Part shown: piece by piece, positions 48,847-57,622 of the stretch
How the letters are laid out: the number at the start of each line of letters is the position of its first letter
Numbering within the stretch: the first letter of the stretch is position 1
DNA from: Massilia antarctica
GTDB taxonomy: Bacteria; Pseudomonadota; Gammaproteobacteria; Burkholderiales; Burkholderiaceae_D
Reading direction: 5' to 3'
Assembly: GCF_015689335.1 (NCBI RefSeq)
Contig: NZ_CP065053.1
Span: forward strand, 3,162,001 to 3,226,000
Length of the DNA stretch: 64,000 nt
Program-made: the position numbers and the translations under genes
Notes under the pieces: generated by a model
The model's database searches: none
Told to the model about the DNA's origin: nothing
The model's input: only the letters and a program-made list of their open reading frames with translations

Positions 48847-49797
48847 TTACTGGGGACTTATTTCTGTCGCCGACAAGGTGATGCTGGTGGCGGCGCCGCT
48901 GTCGGCAAGGATTTTTTGCGCGATCACCCGGTTTGCCGGCGCCAGCACGCTGAAGTGATCCGCGCCCTTGACCGGAACGAAGCGGATTTGCGGGTTGTGC
49001 GTGGCGCCGCGCATGGCGAGCAGCGAGTCGATATTCCCACCCGCGCCTTCGATCACGAACACCGGCGAGCGCACCGATTCGAGCCAGCGTCCGGGCGAGC
49101 GCAGCGCCGCTTCGCGCGGATCGGCGGGATTGAAGCTCGTGAAGCGTCCGCCGTAGCCGTCGATGTCAGCGACCGGCCCAAAGCAAAACACGGCGCGAAA
49201 GCGGGTCGAGACCTCGGCGGTGAGCAGCGCCAGGGTGCCGCCGGTACTGTGCCCGCCCAGGTAGATCCGGTCCGGGTCGACGTACGCTTGTTTGGCCAGG
49301 TAGGCCGCGGCGGCGAGCACGTCGTCGACTTCGCCGAGGAAGCCTTCATGGACGCCGGGATTGTCGTTGCCGCCCCTGAGCGCGGGGAACATCATGACGA
49401 TGCCCGCCTTGCGATAGGCGCTCGCGCTCTGCTCATTGTTGACCGGGTTGGGCGACCAGACATCGCCGATGGTGTTGGAGTCGCCGCCGGTCATCCAGAT
49501 GATGGCCGGATGCTTTTTGCCGTCGTTCGGATCGGGCGTGAGGTAAGCACCCAGTTTGCCCGGGGCGGCCTCGTAACGTACGAGCTTGAAGATGTCGGCG
49601 GGCGGCGCGGGGATGGGCTCTTGCTGGCGCAGCTTGCGGACCGGGGTGGTGCGAAAGCCTTTGCGGGCGTCGGCCAGGGTCGTCGCATCGGCCGCTTTGG
49701 CGGCGGGAACGGATGGGGACTGGGCGGCCGCCAGCGAAGGGGCGCCAAGGGCGGCGGATAGCGCGAACAGGAGGGCGGGCAAGCGGGGCGAATTCAT
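48847..49797 (-). CDS. Secreted alpha/beta hydrolase
   Basis: A 316-residue protein with a signal peptide (LPALLFALSAALGAPSLAAA). The alpha/beta-hydrolase core has PAIIWMTGGDSN (oxyanion region), the nucleophile elbow GGHSTGGTL, VFVIEGAGGNIDSL near the acid residue and KGADHFSVLAP for the catalytic His. It resembles S9/dienelactone-hydrolase-like esterases or peptidases. AAGGATGG precedes the ATG. Single gene; substrate unknown. Confidence 0.86.
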   Translation of the reverse strand: MNSPRLPALLFALSAALGAPSLAAAQSPSVPAAKAADATTLADARKGFRTTPVRKLRQQEPIPAPPADIFKLVRYEAAPGKLGAYLTPDPNDGKKHPAIIWMTGGDSNTIGDVWSPNPVNNEQSASAYRKAGIVMMFPALRGGNDNPGVHEGFLGEVDDVLAAAAYLAKQAYVDPDRIYLGGHSTGGTLALLTAEVSTRFRAVFCFGPVADIDGYGGRFTSFNPADPREAALRSPGRWLESVRSPVFVIEGAGGNIDSLLAMRGATHNPQIRFVPVKGADHFSVLAPANRVIAQKILADSGAATSITLSATEISPQ

Positions 49798-50004
49798 GAT
49801 CCATCCTTCAGGAGCGACGCGGTGGCGTCGGCAGGCATTGCGGGGCAAGCGCGCGGCGTGAAGCACCGTGCGCTCGGGCGCGTTGCGCGGACGGGGGAGG
49901 TAAGGAAAGGCGGGTTCTCCGGCGCAGCAACCTTTGCAATATAGAAAACCCTGGAGGGTCTGGCAAGGGTTTTTAGTGCGACGCCGGCGGGAAGCGCATG
50001 CGTT

Positions 50005-51597
50005 TCAGTGAACGGTCCGACGTGCGGCCGGCTTGCCGGCACTGAGCTCCAGCAGGACCACATCGTTTTCGCGCACGGGCAGTTGCATGGTGAAGCGCCC
50101 GCTGGCGCCGACCCGCACCGTTCTTTGCTCGTCGGGCTTGCCGCTGGCGAGCGATGCCAAGGCCGCGACCTGGCTTTTCCCCAGCTGTTTCGGCGACCCC
50201 ATGCCGATGTACGCGGTGAAGGCATCGTTGCGCTTGTAGCCGACCGTGGAGATCGTGAGCGTATAGGTGCCGGTTTTCAGGCCATTCATCCTGACGTCGA
50301 CCTTGCCCTTGTCCCTGGGCGGCAAGTCCTTGATGAAATACTGCTGGTTGTTGACGCCCTCCGGCAAGGTGCGCGTGTAATCCCACAGCAGCAGCTGGAC
50401 CTTGCCATGTTGGTCGGTGGTGGCGAACGATTGCGTGTCGCTGTTTTTCAGCGCGGTCGGCGCAAGCTGGTTGAGGAACTGATAGGCAAAATAGGCGGGC
50501 TTCTTGATCCCCTGGGTATTCATCAGGCCGAAGCCGCCGTGGAAGGCTTCCATGCGCGGCCCGGCTTCCTCGAAAATATCGGTGAACACCCAATACGACA
50601 TCGATTGCGCCGCGCCGCCGACCTGCTTGAGTTTTTGCAGGATGTACGCGGCCTGGTGGTAGCTGTCGTGCGTGGGGTCGGCCGGCGTGTACGAGGAACT
50701 CCATTCGGTGTAATGCAGTTCCAGATCGGGCATGGCCGATGCCGCGATTTGCTTGCGGTTCCTGATCACGTCGGCGCTGACCGCATCGTCATCCTTGCTC
50801 AGCACCGTGCCGGTGGTGCCATATTCGTCGAGGAAGCCTTGATTGACGCCGTAAGTGTGGGTGCTGACGAAATCGAGCGGTACCGCATTGCTGGCGCAGT
50901 AAGCGATCATTTCCGGTATCCACGCGGCGCCTGCGGTGGCAGGGCCGCCCACCTTGTAATTGGCGCCCACGCTCTTGATCGCGCGCGCGGCATGGCGGTA
51001 CAGCTTGAAGTAGTCGTCCTGCGATCCGGCCCAGAAGCCGTCCAGGTTCGGTTCGTTCCACACCTCAAAATACCAGCTGGCCACTTCTTGCGCGCCGTAG
51101 CGTTCGGTGAAGTGTGCGGCCAGGGCTTTGATCAGGCGTTCCCAGGCGGCGTAGTCTTTCGGCGGGGTGACGTTGCCACGCCACCAGAAGACTGTTTTGT
51201 CGCCGCTGGCCATCTGCGAGGGCATGAAGCCCAGTTCGACGAAGGGTTTGATGCCGATGCTCAGCAGATAATCGTACAGCGCATCCACGTACTGGAAGTT
51301 GTATTGTTCCTTGCCCTGAGGATCAACCCGGTACACGGCCATGTCATCGGAGAGCAGGCCGTGCATGCGGATATATTTGAATCCCGCATCGCGCTTGGCC
51401 TGGGCCAGCTGCTGCTGCCAGTCGGCGCGCAAGCCCTCGTTGGCGCGGCCGGCGCCGATGGAAAAATTGAAAGCCGGGTCGAAGCGCCCCGCGATGGCCT
51501 TGGTATCGAGTTCGATCACGCGCGTTTGCGCCCGGCCCGCCAGCGGCAAGGCCAACATGGCACTGAGCAGGAAAACGCCGATATGCTTTAGACTCAT
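50005..51597 (-). CDS. Secreted GH39-like glycosidase (beta-xylosidase type)
   Basis: A 530-residue protein with a signal peptide (LKHIGVFLLSAMLALPLAGR). The TIM-barrel has the GH39 acid/base Glu in YFEVWNEPNLDGFW and the nucleophile Glu in ELHYTEWSSS; FKYIRMHGLLSDDMAVY is also typical. The C-terminal ~120 residues form a beta-sandwich. Family members cleave beta-xylosides or related sugars from plant polymers in the periplasm or outside. No sugar transporter or other glycosidase is adjacent. Upstream is a 411-base region with several symmetric elements. Confidence 0.88.
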   Translation of the reverse strand: MSLKHIGVFLLSAMLALPLAGRAQTRVIELDTKAIAGRFDPAFNFSIGAGRANEGLRADWQQQLAQAKRDAGFKYIRMHGLLSDDMAVYRVDPQGKEQYNFQYVDALYDYLLSIGIKPFVELGFMPSQMASGDKTVFWWRGNVTPPKDYAAWERLIKALAAHFTERYGAQEVASWYFEVWNEPNLDGFWAGSQDDYFKLYRHAARAIKSVGANYKVGGPATAGAAWIPEMIAYCASNAVPLDFVSTHTYGVNQGFLDEYGTTGTVLSKDDDAVSADVIRNRKQIAASAMPDLELHYTEWSSSYTPADPTHDSYHQAAYILQKLKQVGGAAQSMSYWVFTDIFEEAGPRMEAFHGGFGLMNTQGIKKPAYFAYQFLNQLAPTALKNSDTQSFATTDQHGKVQLLLWDYTRTLPEGVNNQQYFIKDLPPRDKGKVDVRMNGLKTGTYTLTISTVGYKRNDAFTAYIGMGSPKQLGKSQVAALASLASGKPDEQRTVRVGASGRFTMQLPVRENDVVLLELSAGKPAARRTVH

Positions 51598-51780
51598 GTG
51601 TCGCTCTCCGCGCAAGTAAGGATCAAGGTGTCCTGCATTCTGGAAGAGGGGCGCTGGCGCCGCAATCGTGAAAACTGCGTTTGCGCGTTATGAAATCCGC
51701 CAGCGGCAGCCGCCAGGCATCGATGTGCGGACAGCATGGTGCCCGCGGTTGGCACAGTGTCGGCATACCGGGTGCCGCGC

Positions 51781-51808
51781 ATTTCCGGTGCTGGCGTGCA
51801 CCGGAAAT
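51781..51808. promoter_or_regulatory. Perfect 10-bp inverted repeat in the GH39/SDR intergenic region
   Basis: ATTTCCGGTG, an 8-base loop and CACCGGAAAT. No T-run follows, so an operator or attenuating hairpin is more likely than a terminator. It lies in the 411-base gene-free stretch between the divergent GH39 and SDR genes, 184 bases above the GH39 start. Just downstream, 51818-51836 is a run of ATGATGATGATCATG. Confidence 0.45.
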
Positions 51809-51940
51809 GAAAACGATATATGATGATGATCATGAAATCGAAACGGCACACGTGCACGGAGTCCAGCCTCTGCGCCTCTGGGCCGTGACGCCCAAGTCAG
51901 TTCTTGCCGATGAAGTTTGTTCGGCAGTTTTTTTGAATTA

Positions 51941-51962
51941 AAATATGATGATCGTCATATTT
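51941..51962. promoter_or_regulatory. TetR/MarR-type palindromic operator before the SDR gene
   Basis: AAATATGA (51941-51948) and TCATATTT (51955-51962) are perfect complements around TGATCG, itself nearly symmetric, giving a 22-bp operator-like palindrome. TTGAAT at 51933-51938 and CATATT at 51956-51961 are 17 bp apart, so a bound repressor would cover the promoter. The SDR start codon is 47 bases on. No regulator gene is adjacent. Confidence 0.6.
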
Positions 51963-52008
51963 ATTGCCCGGCGAAGCATCCCGCGACGCTCAATAAAAAG
52001 GAAACACC

Positions 52009-52815
52009 ATGTCAAGCACTTCCCGAAAAATCGCAGTGGTTACCGGCGCCTCGTCGGGCATCGGCGCCATCTACGCCGACCGTCTGGCACAACGCGGCTA
52101 TGACCTGATCCTGGTGGCCCGCCGCGCGGATCGCCTGCAGGCGCTGGCGGCCACGATCGCGGCCGCGCATGGCGTGCAGGTCGAGCCCATGATCGCCGAC
52201 CTCGGCACCGAAGCGGGGCAGGAGAGCGTTGCGCACTTGCTCGCCACCAACCCGGCAATCAGCGTGCTGGTCAATAACGCCGGCGTGGCGCGCCTGACAC
52301 CGATTGACGGCAGCAAGGTTGCCGATCTTTCGTCCCAGGTCGCGCTGAACATCACGGCGCTGGCCCGGCTGACGCACGCGGTGCTGCCCGGTTTCAAGCT
52401 GCGCAATGAGGGAATGATCATCAACATCGCCTCCGTGCTGGGGCTGCACTCGCTGGCCATCAGTTCGGTCTACAGCGGGACCAAGGCCTTCGTGGTGGCG
52501 TTCACGCGCGGCCTGGAACAAGAGCTGGCCGGTACCGGCGTCAAGGTCCAGGCAGTGCTGCCGGCGGCCACCGCCACCGAGCTGTGGGACCCGTCCGGCG
52601 TGCCCTTGTCGGCGCTGGCGCCGGAGACCGTCATGCAGGCCGATGCCATGGTCGACGCCGCCCTGTTCGCGCTCGACCAGGGCGAGAGCCTGACCATGCC
52701 ATCGGTGGCGGAGGCGGACTTGATCGAACGCTACGAGGCGGCCCGGGTCGCCCTGTTCGGCGCCTCGCAAACCGGCACGGTCGCACCGCGCCTGCGCGGC
52801 CCGGCCTCGCACTGA
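52009..52815 (+). CDS. Short-chain dehydrogenase/reductase (SDR)
   Basis: A 268-residue classical SDR: coenzyme site VVTGASSGIGAIYADRLAQRG, Arg residues after the second strand (ARRADRL) suggesting NADP preference, NNAGVARLTPIDG, the catalytic Ser region NIASVLGLHSLA and SSVYSGTKAFVVAFT with catalytic Tyr and Lys. AAAAAGGAAA precedes the ATG. It is a single gene behind a strong palindrome, the pattern of an inducible stress or detoxification reductase. Substrate unknown. Confidence 0.92.
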   Translation: MSSTSRKIAVVTGASSGIGAIYADRLAQRGYDLILVARRADRLQALAATIAAAHGVQVEPMIADLGTEAGQESVAHLLATNPAISVLVNNAGVARLTPIDGSKVADLSSQVALNITALARLTHAVLPGFKLRNEGMIINIASVLGLHSLAISSVYSGTKAFVVAFTRGLEQELAGTGVKVQAVLPAATATELWDPSGVPLSALAPETVMQADAMVDAALFALDQGESLTMPSVAEADLIERYEAARVALFGASQTGTVAPRLRGPASH

Positions 52816-52929
52816 TCTCCGCCTCCCGGGCCTGAAGGACGCCGGTCCATGGCGGGCAAAGGGATGACAGCGGCGCGATGGTGATCGACACTGCGTTCAA
52901 CCGGGAGGCCCCGCCTGCCGGCGCTGCGC

Positions 52930-53835
52930 TTATTTTCCGGTCAGGGGATTGAACCAGAGTTCGGTGCGCGACAGCGGGGTTTCCGGCGTCAGGCGCGGAT
53001 TGGACAGCCTGATGACGCGCCGCTGCTTCATGGCCGCGCGGGCGATGATGTCGCCTTTGTATTGCTGCAACAGCGCGTTGAGCGTGCCGTCGCGGATCAT
53101 CATTTCCATGCCCGCCTCGATGCGCTGCGCCAGCAAGGTGCCTTGCGCGTCGCGCCGCAGGAAGAAATAGCGCGGCAGCGGATAGTGCAGCAGCAGCGTC
53201 GGTTCGATCGCGATCTGCCGGTATTGATCGCGGCGTTCATCGAATTCGCGCAGGGCCTCGTCGGCGGAGCGCGAGAAAAAATCGAAGCGCCCGGCCTCCA
53301 GCATGGCGAACAGGCCGGCGTAGTTGCTGCCCTCGACCACGCTGATGCCTGCGCCTTGCAAGACCGGGATGTCGGCCCAGCCCTGGCCCAGGCCGGCGCG
53401 CAGCGGGCGCAGGTCGGCCACCGTTTTCACTTGCGCAAAACGGGACCGCTCGTCCTGGCGGATCAGCAGCAGGCGGTAGCCGAGCAGGCCGCGGTCGACC
53501 GGCAGCCGGACCGGCAGGAATTGCTTTTCCAGTTCAGGCGAGCTGGCACGCACGAAAACATTGATGCGGCCGGCCGCCACCGACATTTCCTGGACGATGC
53601 GCGAGGGCGACATCGCCACCGGCGACTGGCGCTGCCCGAACGCGCCGAAGCCGGGCACGGTCTTTTCCATCGCCACGCGCAGCACCGCCCAGTCGTAGTC
53701 GTAACGGCTGTCGATGCCATCGCTGGAGAGCGGATAGGTCAGCTCAGTGGCGGCCCGGGCAGGGCAGGCGAGCGCCAGCGATGCCAACAGCATGCGGCAA
53801 ACGCTCGGCAAGCGATTGGTAATCGTACGCATCAT
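52930..53835 (-). CDS. Periplasmic substrate-binding domain protein (PBP2-like)
   Basis: A 301-residue exported protein with a signal peptide (CRMLLASLALACPARAATEL). The rest reads as a type 2 periplasmic binding fold: RFAQVKTVADLRPLRAGLGQ, GISVVEGSNYAGLFAMLEAG, RFDFFSRSADEALREFDERR and a late LAQRIEAGMEMMIRDGTLNA. There is no ABC permease or ATPase nearby, so it may serve as an orphan binding or sensor protein. An ATGATG gives two adjacent starts. Confidence 0.8.
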   Translation of the reverse strand: MMRTITNRLPSVCRMLLASLALACPARAATELTYPLSSDGIDSRYDYDWAVLRVAMEKTVPGFGAFGQRQSPVAMSPSRIVQEMSVAAGRINVFVRASSPELEKQFLPVRLPVDRGLLGYRLLLIRQDERSRFAQVKTVADLRPLRAGLGQGWADIPVLQGAGISVVEGSNYAGLFAMLEAGRFDFFSRSADEALREFDERRDQYRQIAIEPTLLLHYPLPRYFFLRRDAQGTLLAQRIEAGMEMMIRDGTLNALLQQYKGDIIARAAMKQRRVIRLSNPRLTPETPLSRTELWFNPLTGK

Positions 53836-54122
53836 GGGTTGGGTTGGTCTGGCGAAACAATGAGTGTGCCATGCCGACGCGTGCGCGGCCAAGTGCAGCG
53901 GGCGCTACTGGTGCGATAACAACGGATCGCCATCGCCGCGGGCCTGGAATGGCGTATCAGGCGCGCTGCCCTCCCGTCAGGGCAACAGTTTGCGCGTGCC
54001 TGCCGTGCTGATGCCGTCCACGTGCCTGAATGCGGGCGCAATCCTGGCGATGTCGTTAGCCGGGATGCCTGAACGCTCGAACGACATCGTCGCATGGCGC
54101 CGATGGCGCACCAGTGCGTTTT

Positions 54123-55346
54123 TCAGGCCAACTGGCGTTTCAGCACTTGCCCGACGAACTCACCGCCCCGGCTTGCCGCAATCAAGGCCTGCACATCCGC
54201 CTTGACCAGGGTCTCATCGACGCCCGCAGCGCCGGCCGCCGCCATCATGGCTGCGTACGCGTCCAGTACGTCGATACTCGTGATGTCGTAGCCCCATCCA
54301 TTGGCGATGCCGCGCAGTGCGGTCATGCCTGCCGCCATCGCAAACTGCGGCCGCTCGGCCGCGAAGTCCCTGGCGGCGCGTGTGAGCGTTCGCGGGTCCG
54401 ACGGGCTCCGGTTCGCCAGTTCAATGGCCAGCTCGAAGAAACCGGCATCCTTGGCCGCGGCAAACCATTTACCCTCCTGGCCCGGCTGGCTCGCCACCAG
54501 GTCGCGCAAGATGGTTTCCTTTGGCTTGCCCGGGTATTTCTTGACGATCGCCTTGAATGTGGCCAGATTGGTGGTCGCGTACGTCGCGTCGATCGCGTAG
54601 CGCGCATATGCTTCATCCGCCAACCCGGATTCCAGCAAAATACCCTCGCAGAACGCCGCAATGGCCGTCAGGGGTTCATTCAGTCCCTTCGCCGCCTCGG
54701 CGTAGCGGATGGCCTCCGCGCCCTTGCCAGTGGCAGCCAGGGCCTTGGCGCCCCACACCCTGTTGTGCCACGACTTGTACTGGTACTCGGACTTCTCGAT
54801 CAAGGCGAGCAGTTCATCGTGGCGGCCTGCCGCGAAAAGCGCGCCCAGGCACGCCGGCGTGCCCTTGAAGTAGCCAAACTCGCCCGTGCGCGCAGAGTGG
54901 TCCCACATTGCCGTTAACGCCGGCGACAGATGGTCAGCCCAGCTCGATGCAATGTCCGGCGACGCGCACAGCTCGCCCCAGAACTCCACGAGGTATTCAA
55001 GGTAGGGCATGTCGTCTTCCTGAACCGCCTCCCAGAGCCGGTCGAGCCATTGCTCGCGCACCGCACGGCTGACGTCCGCCTTGGCAATGATTGGTACGAG
55101 GGTCTCGATGGCGCGATTGACGGCCGAGCCGATGCGGCCTGAGCTGCTGTCAACCTGTTCGATGGCCGGCGCCAGCTTCTCCAGGAACAGCACGGCGCCT
55201 TCGGCCGCCAGCACCGGTTCCTTCCTGGCCAGCGCTTTGATTTCGGTGAGCGCTTCCTTGATGCGTTGGACCGGGGTGTCTGATTTCCATCCGAACGCGT
55301 TGCGGCGGAAACGTGGGGAGAACTGAAATTTGTATGCGGTAGCCAT
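54123..55346 (-). CDS. Large helical protein of unknown function (three-gene operon, third gene)
   Basis: A 407-residue protein without a recognised family. It is rich in Ala, Leu and Glu and probably all helical; segments such as RHDELLALIEKSEYQYKSWH, GKGAEAIRYAEAAKGLNEPL and SGLADEAYARYAIDATYATT look like tetratricopeptide-type helix pairs from about 160 to 290. No signal peptide or membrane segment. It starts 62 bases after the 131-residue gene on the same strand. The 286 bases beyond its 3' end hold no gene I can support. Confidence 0.7.
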   Translation of the reverse strand: MATAYKFQFSPRFRRNAFGWKSDTPVQRIKEALTEIKALARKEPVLAAEGAVLFLEKLAPAIEQVDSSSGRIGSAVNRAIETLVPIIAKADVSRAVREQWLDRLWEAVQEDDMPYLEYLVEFWGELCASPDIASSWADHLSPALTAMWDHSARTGEFGYFKGTPACLGALFAAGRHDELLALIEKSEYQYKSWHNRVWGAKALAATGKGAEAIRYAEAAKGLNEPLTAIAAFCEGILLESGLADEAYARYAIDATYATTNLATFKAIVKKYPGKPKETILRDLVASQPGQEGKWFAAAKDAGFFELAIELANRSPSDPRTLTRAARDFAAERPQFAMAAGMTALRGIANGWGYDITSIDVLDAYAAMMAAAGAAGVDETLVKADVQALIAASRGGEFVGQVLKRQLA

Positions 55347-55408
55347 TGGTCGAAACTTGCCTTTGAGTGTCTTGTATCTTCGCCTTGCGAAAATATGATA
55401 TAAACGAT

Positions 55409-55804
55409 TTACCTCGTTGTATGCTCGACGGCGCCGTCGACTTTCCTTGGGGCGGTGAGCAGCTCCACGATGTCCCCGAACACGTTCTCCAGGCTCTTGT
55501 TCCCGAGTGAGTTGGTCGGATACTCTGGGCGGCCGGGTCCCTTCTGGCTATTGTAGAGCTTAATGATAGCCGCCTTGGTCCAGCGCTTTTTTAATGTGAG
55601 GGGCGAGAAGACCATATGCTCCGGAAGCAGGAAGAACGCTTCGACGGTCGCGTCGATGACGTCGCGTGGCGTCATGTCTGCGAAAGTGACGGTTGTCAGC
55701 TGCTTTTTGCACGCCGCCCACGACTTGGCGCCAATGAGTCCGCTGCCGGTGTCAATGATGATGGGGAATTGGGGCTTTCGAAACAAGAAGTTCATTGTGG
55801 CCAT
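55409..55804 (-). CDS. Small unknown protein (three-gene operon, second gene)
   Basis: A 131-residue basic protein, beginning with a strand-like FLFRKPQFPIIIDTGSGLIG and followed by TPRDVIDATVEAFFLLPEHM and KKRWTKAAIIKLYNSQKGPG. The middle could be a small helical domain; the rest does not match a family I know. It is somewhat less GC-rich than its surroundings. 48 bases after the upstream gene and 62 before the downstream one, so it is probably in one transcript. Confidence 0.6.
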   Translation of the reverse strand: MATMNFLFRKPQFPIIIDTGSGLIGAKSWAACKKQLTTVTFADMTPRDVIDATVEAFFLLPEHMVFSPLTLKKRWTKAAIIKLYNSQKGPGRPEYPTNSLGNKSLENVFGDIVELLTAPRKVDGAVEHTTR

Positions 55805-55852
55805 GGCATTTTGCGGTGGCTGTTGTGAAGAGTTGGATGGGGAAGGAGAGCG

Positions 55853-56515
55853 TCAGGTCACGAGCGTGTCCAGCGTAATACGTTGCGCATCGTTGGCGAC
55901 AGTGCGCGCCACGTCCAAATACCATGAGCGGTCGCAGATCACAAAATCCGCAATAGCTTGTTCCACGGTTCGCGCGAATTCCTCCGGCGAAGACGTCCTT
56001 GCCAAGCACCTGAAATACGCCGGTAGCGCGGCACGCCAGTCGACCCCGACGTCCGACGAGCTGCCATCGTTGGCAAAGAACAGTACGTCATCGTTGCCTT
56101 CGTCGATGTGGCTGAGCAGACCAAAGAGGAGTTCGAAGCTGACGCCTGCTTCCGAAGGCGCTTCCCGGTCGGCAGCGCGGATGCACTGATGCAGCAGCCG
56201 GTGGCATTCGGCGATGAAAGCATCCGTGCCCTCTGACTGTTCCTGTCTGCTGCGGTTGTTGATCTCGACGGTTTCGTAGTAATTCCCAGCCATGGCGGCA
56301 TCGTAAAACGCCCGCACCTCCTCTAACAGCGATACCGGTGCATTGCCCGATTTGGAGGGGCGTGCCGTGAGCCGCACAACGTCGTTCAGTAAGGTACTCA
56401 ATTGCGCCTCTGGTATCAGTTCGACGGCGCGTTCGGCAATAATTAATAGACTGCTGCGGTTGAGGGCGCGTAGCTCGGCGCGCACGGCAGTGAAGTCAAT
56501 CGGATGTTCGGTCAT
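55853..56515 (-). CDS. Unknown protein (three-gene operon, first gene)
   Basis: A 220-residue, acidic, mostly helical soluble protein of no known family. It contains LIIAERAVELIPEAQLSTLL, a Ser/Asp-rich segment (FFANDGSSSDVGVDW) and ALPAYFRCLARTSSPEEFAR. AAGGAAA precedes the ATG at 56515, which is preferred to a start 30 bases upstream. It leads the leftward three-gene group; nothing in the neighbours reveals a role. Confidence 0.65.
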   Translation of the reverse strand: MTEHPIDFTAVRAELRALNRSSLLIIAERAVELIPEAQLSTLLNDVVRLTARPSKSGNAPVSLLEEVRAFYDAAMAGNYYETVEINNRSRQEQSEGTDAFIAECHRLLHQCIRAADREAPSEAGVSFELLFGLLSHIDEGNDDVLFFANDGSSSDVGVDWRAALPAYFRCLARTSSPEEFARTVEQAIADFVICDRSWYLDVARTVANDAQRITLDTLVT

Positions 56516-56797
56516 GCTGGCGTTTCCTTCAAATCGCGTGGCCAAGGCGTGCGCATAGATATCGGCGCTTTTTGGTGCGACAAATCGGCACAGATTTTAC
56601 TTGATTGCGATCGCGCTCTTGCAGGTAAATTCGCGTACTGGCGTGGCGCTGACGACGGCCACTATCGCCGGCGCCGTGGTGCTCCCGCCGATTTGGGTGA
56701 TTCTGCTTGGGAACGGTAAAGTGACTGTCTATCGGAATACAAAAGATGACGAGTTTTTTTAAATACCAATGAATCATCAAGCCTTGTCGTCTTTTAT

Positions 56798-56880
56798 CAG
56801 GTCGGTTGCCGACCTGCTGCTGAAATCAGACAGCAGCGCATGCTCATGGCTGGCCGCATGCTGTTGTGGTTAAATGAGCC
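56798..56880 (+). other. Hairpin-rich leader of the molybdoenzyme operon
   Basis: The 380-base gap 56516-56895 has no gene. Its last part carries consecutive stems: CAGGTCGG/CCGACCTG with a TTG loop (56798-56816), GCTGCTG/CAGCAGC (56816-56837) and GCATGC...GCATGC further on. If transcribed they would form a structured 5' leader of the iron-sulfur subunit gene. It does not match a riboswitch I can name. Confidence 0.35.
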
Positions 56881-56895
56881 CCTGACCCGATTGGA

Positions 56896-57618
56896 ATGAA
56901 TATGACCGCACATACCGCAACCGCTCCCAAATGGGGCATGGCGCTTGACCTGGAACGCTGCATCGGATGCCACGCCTGCTCCGTCGCTTGCAAAGTCGAA
57001 AATTCAGTTCCACTCGGAAATTTCCGCACCAAGGTGTATTACTACGACTTCGCTGCCATCAATCCCTTCAACAAGAAGGAAACAATGAAGCGGGCTTTTT
57101 TGCCGACCTTGTGCATGCAGTGCGAGGACGCACCCTGCCTCGCCGCCTGCGAGCAGGACGCGATCACGCGCGACGCCGACGGGATCGTGCGCATCAACGA
57201 GGACAAGTGCGACAGCGATCGCGCCTGCATCAAGGCCTGCCCTTACGGCGCGATCCACCAGGATCCGGTGACCAAATTGGCCGATAAATGCGATTTCTGC
57301 TCGCACCGGCTGGAAGCGGACCTGCTGCCTGCCTGCGTTGAAGTATGTCCGGCCGATGTATTCGCCTTCGGCGACCTGAACGACCCGGCCAGCCGCATCA
57401 ACGCATTCAACCAGCGGCACGGCAAGGAACTGTCGGTGCTCAAGCCCGAAGAGAAGACCGGGCCCGCCGTCAAATACCGCGGCATCGGCACGGCCGTTCC
57501 GCGGGCGATGGAAAAGAAGATCCCCAAGGGCCACAACCACGACCCGTTTTCGTATGAAGTCGATACCTGGAGCCAGTTGCGATCGACCTTTGCCCGTGCC
57601 CCCGTGAAGAAAGGCTGA
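56896..57618 (+). CDS. Four-cluster iron-sulfur subunit of a molybdopterin oxidoreductase
   Basis: A 240-residue ferredoxin-like electron-transfer subunit of the DmsB/PsrB/PhsB type. Cluster motifs: Cys22-x2-Cys25-x2-Cys28-x3-Cys32 (CIGCHACSVAC), CMQCEDAPCLAACEQ, a third group at 105-115 and CDFCSHRLEADLLPACVEVCP. In the third group the normal second Cys is Asp: Cys105-x2-Asp108-x2-Cys111-x3-Cys115. The last ~60 residues are an extra polar tail. It lies 4 bases before the catalytic subunit gene. Two ATGs (56896, 56902) are possible. Confidence 0.9.
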   Translation: MNMTAHTATAPKWGMALDLERCIGCHACSVACKVENSVPLGNFRTKVYYYDFAAINPFNKKETMKRAFLPTLCMQCEDAPCLAACEQDAITRDADGIVRINEDKCDSDRACIKACPYGAIHQDPVTKLADKCDFCSHRLEADLLPACVEVCPADVFAFGDLNDPASRINAFNQRHGKELSVLKPEEKTGPAVKYRGIGTAVPRAMEKKIPKGHNHDPFSYEVDTWSQLRSTFARAPVKKG

Positions 57619-57622
57619 GAAC

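Noticed and set aside
48764..48958. 64-residue forward frame between the ankyrin and alpha/beta hydrolase genes
   Set aside because: It runs into the 3' end of the hydrolase gene on the opposite strand and has no coding signature.
56798..56895. Possible Moco or other riboswitch ahead of the molybdoenzyme operon
   Set aside because: Several hairpins are present, but I could not match the conserved core of any known riboswitch, so it is listed only as a structured leader.
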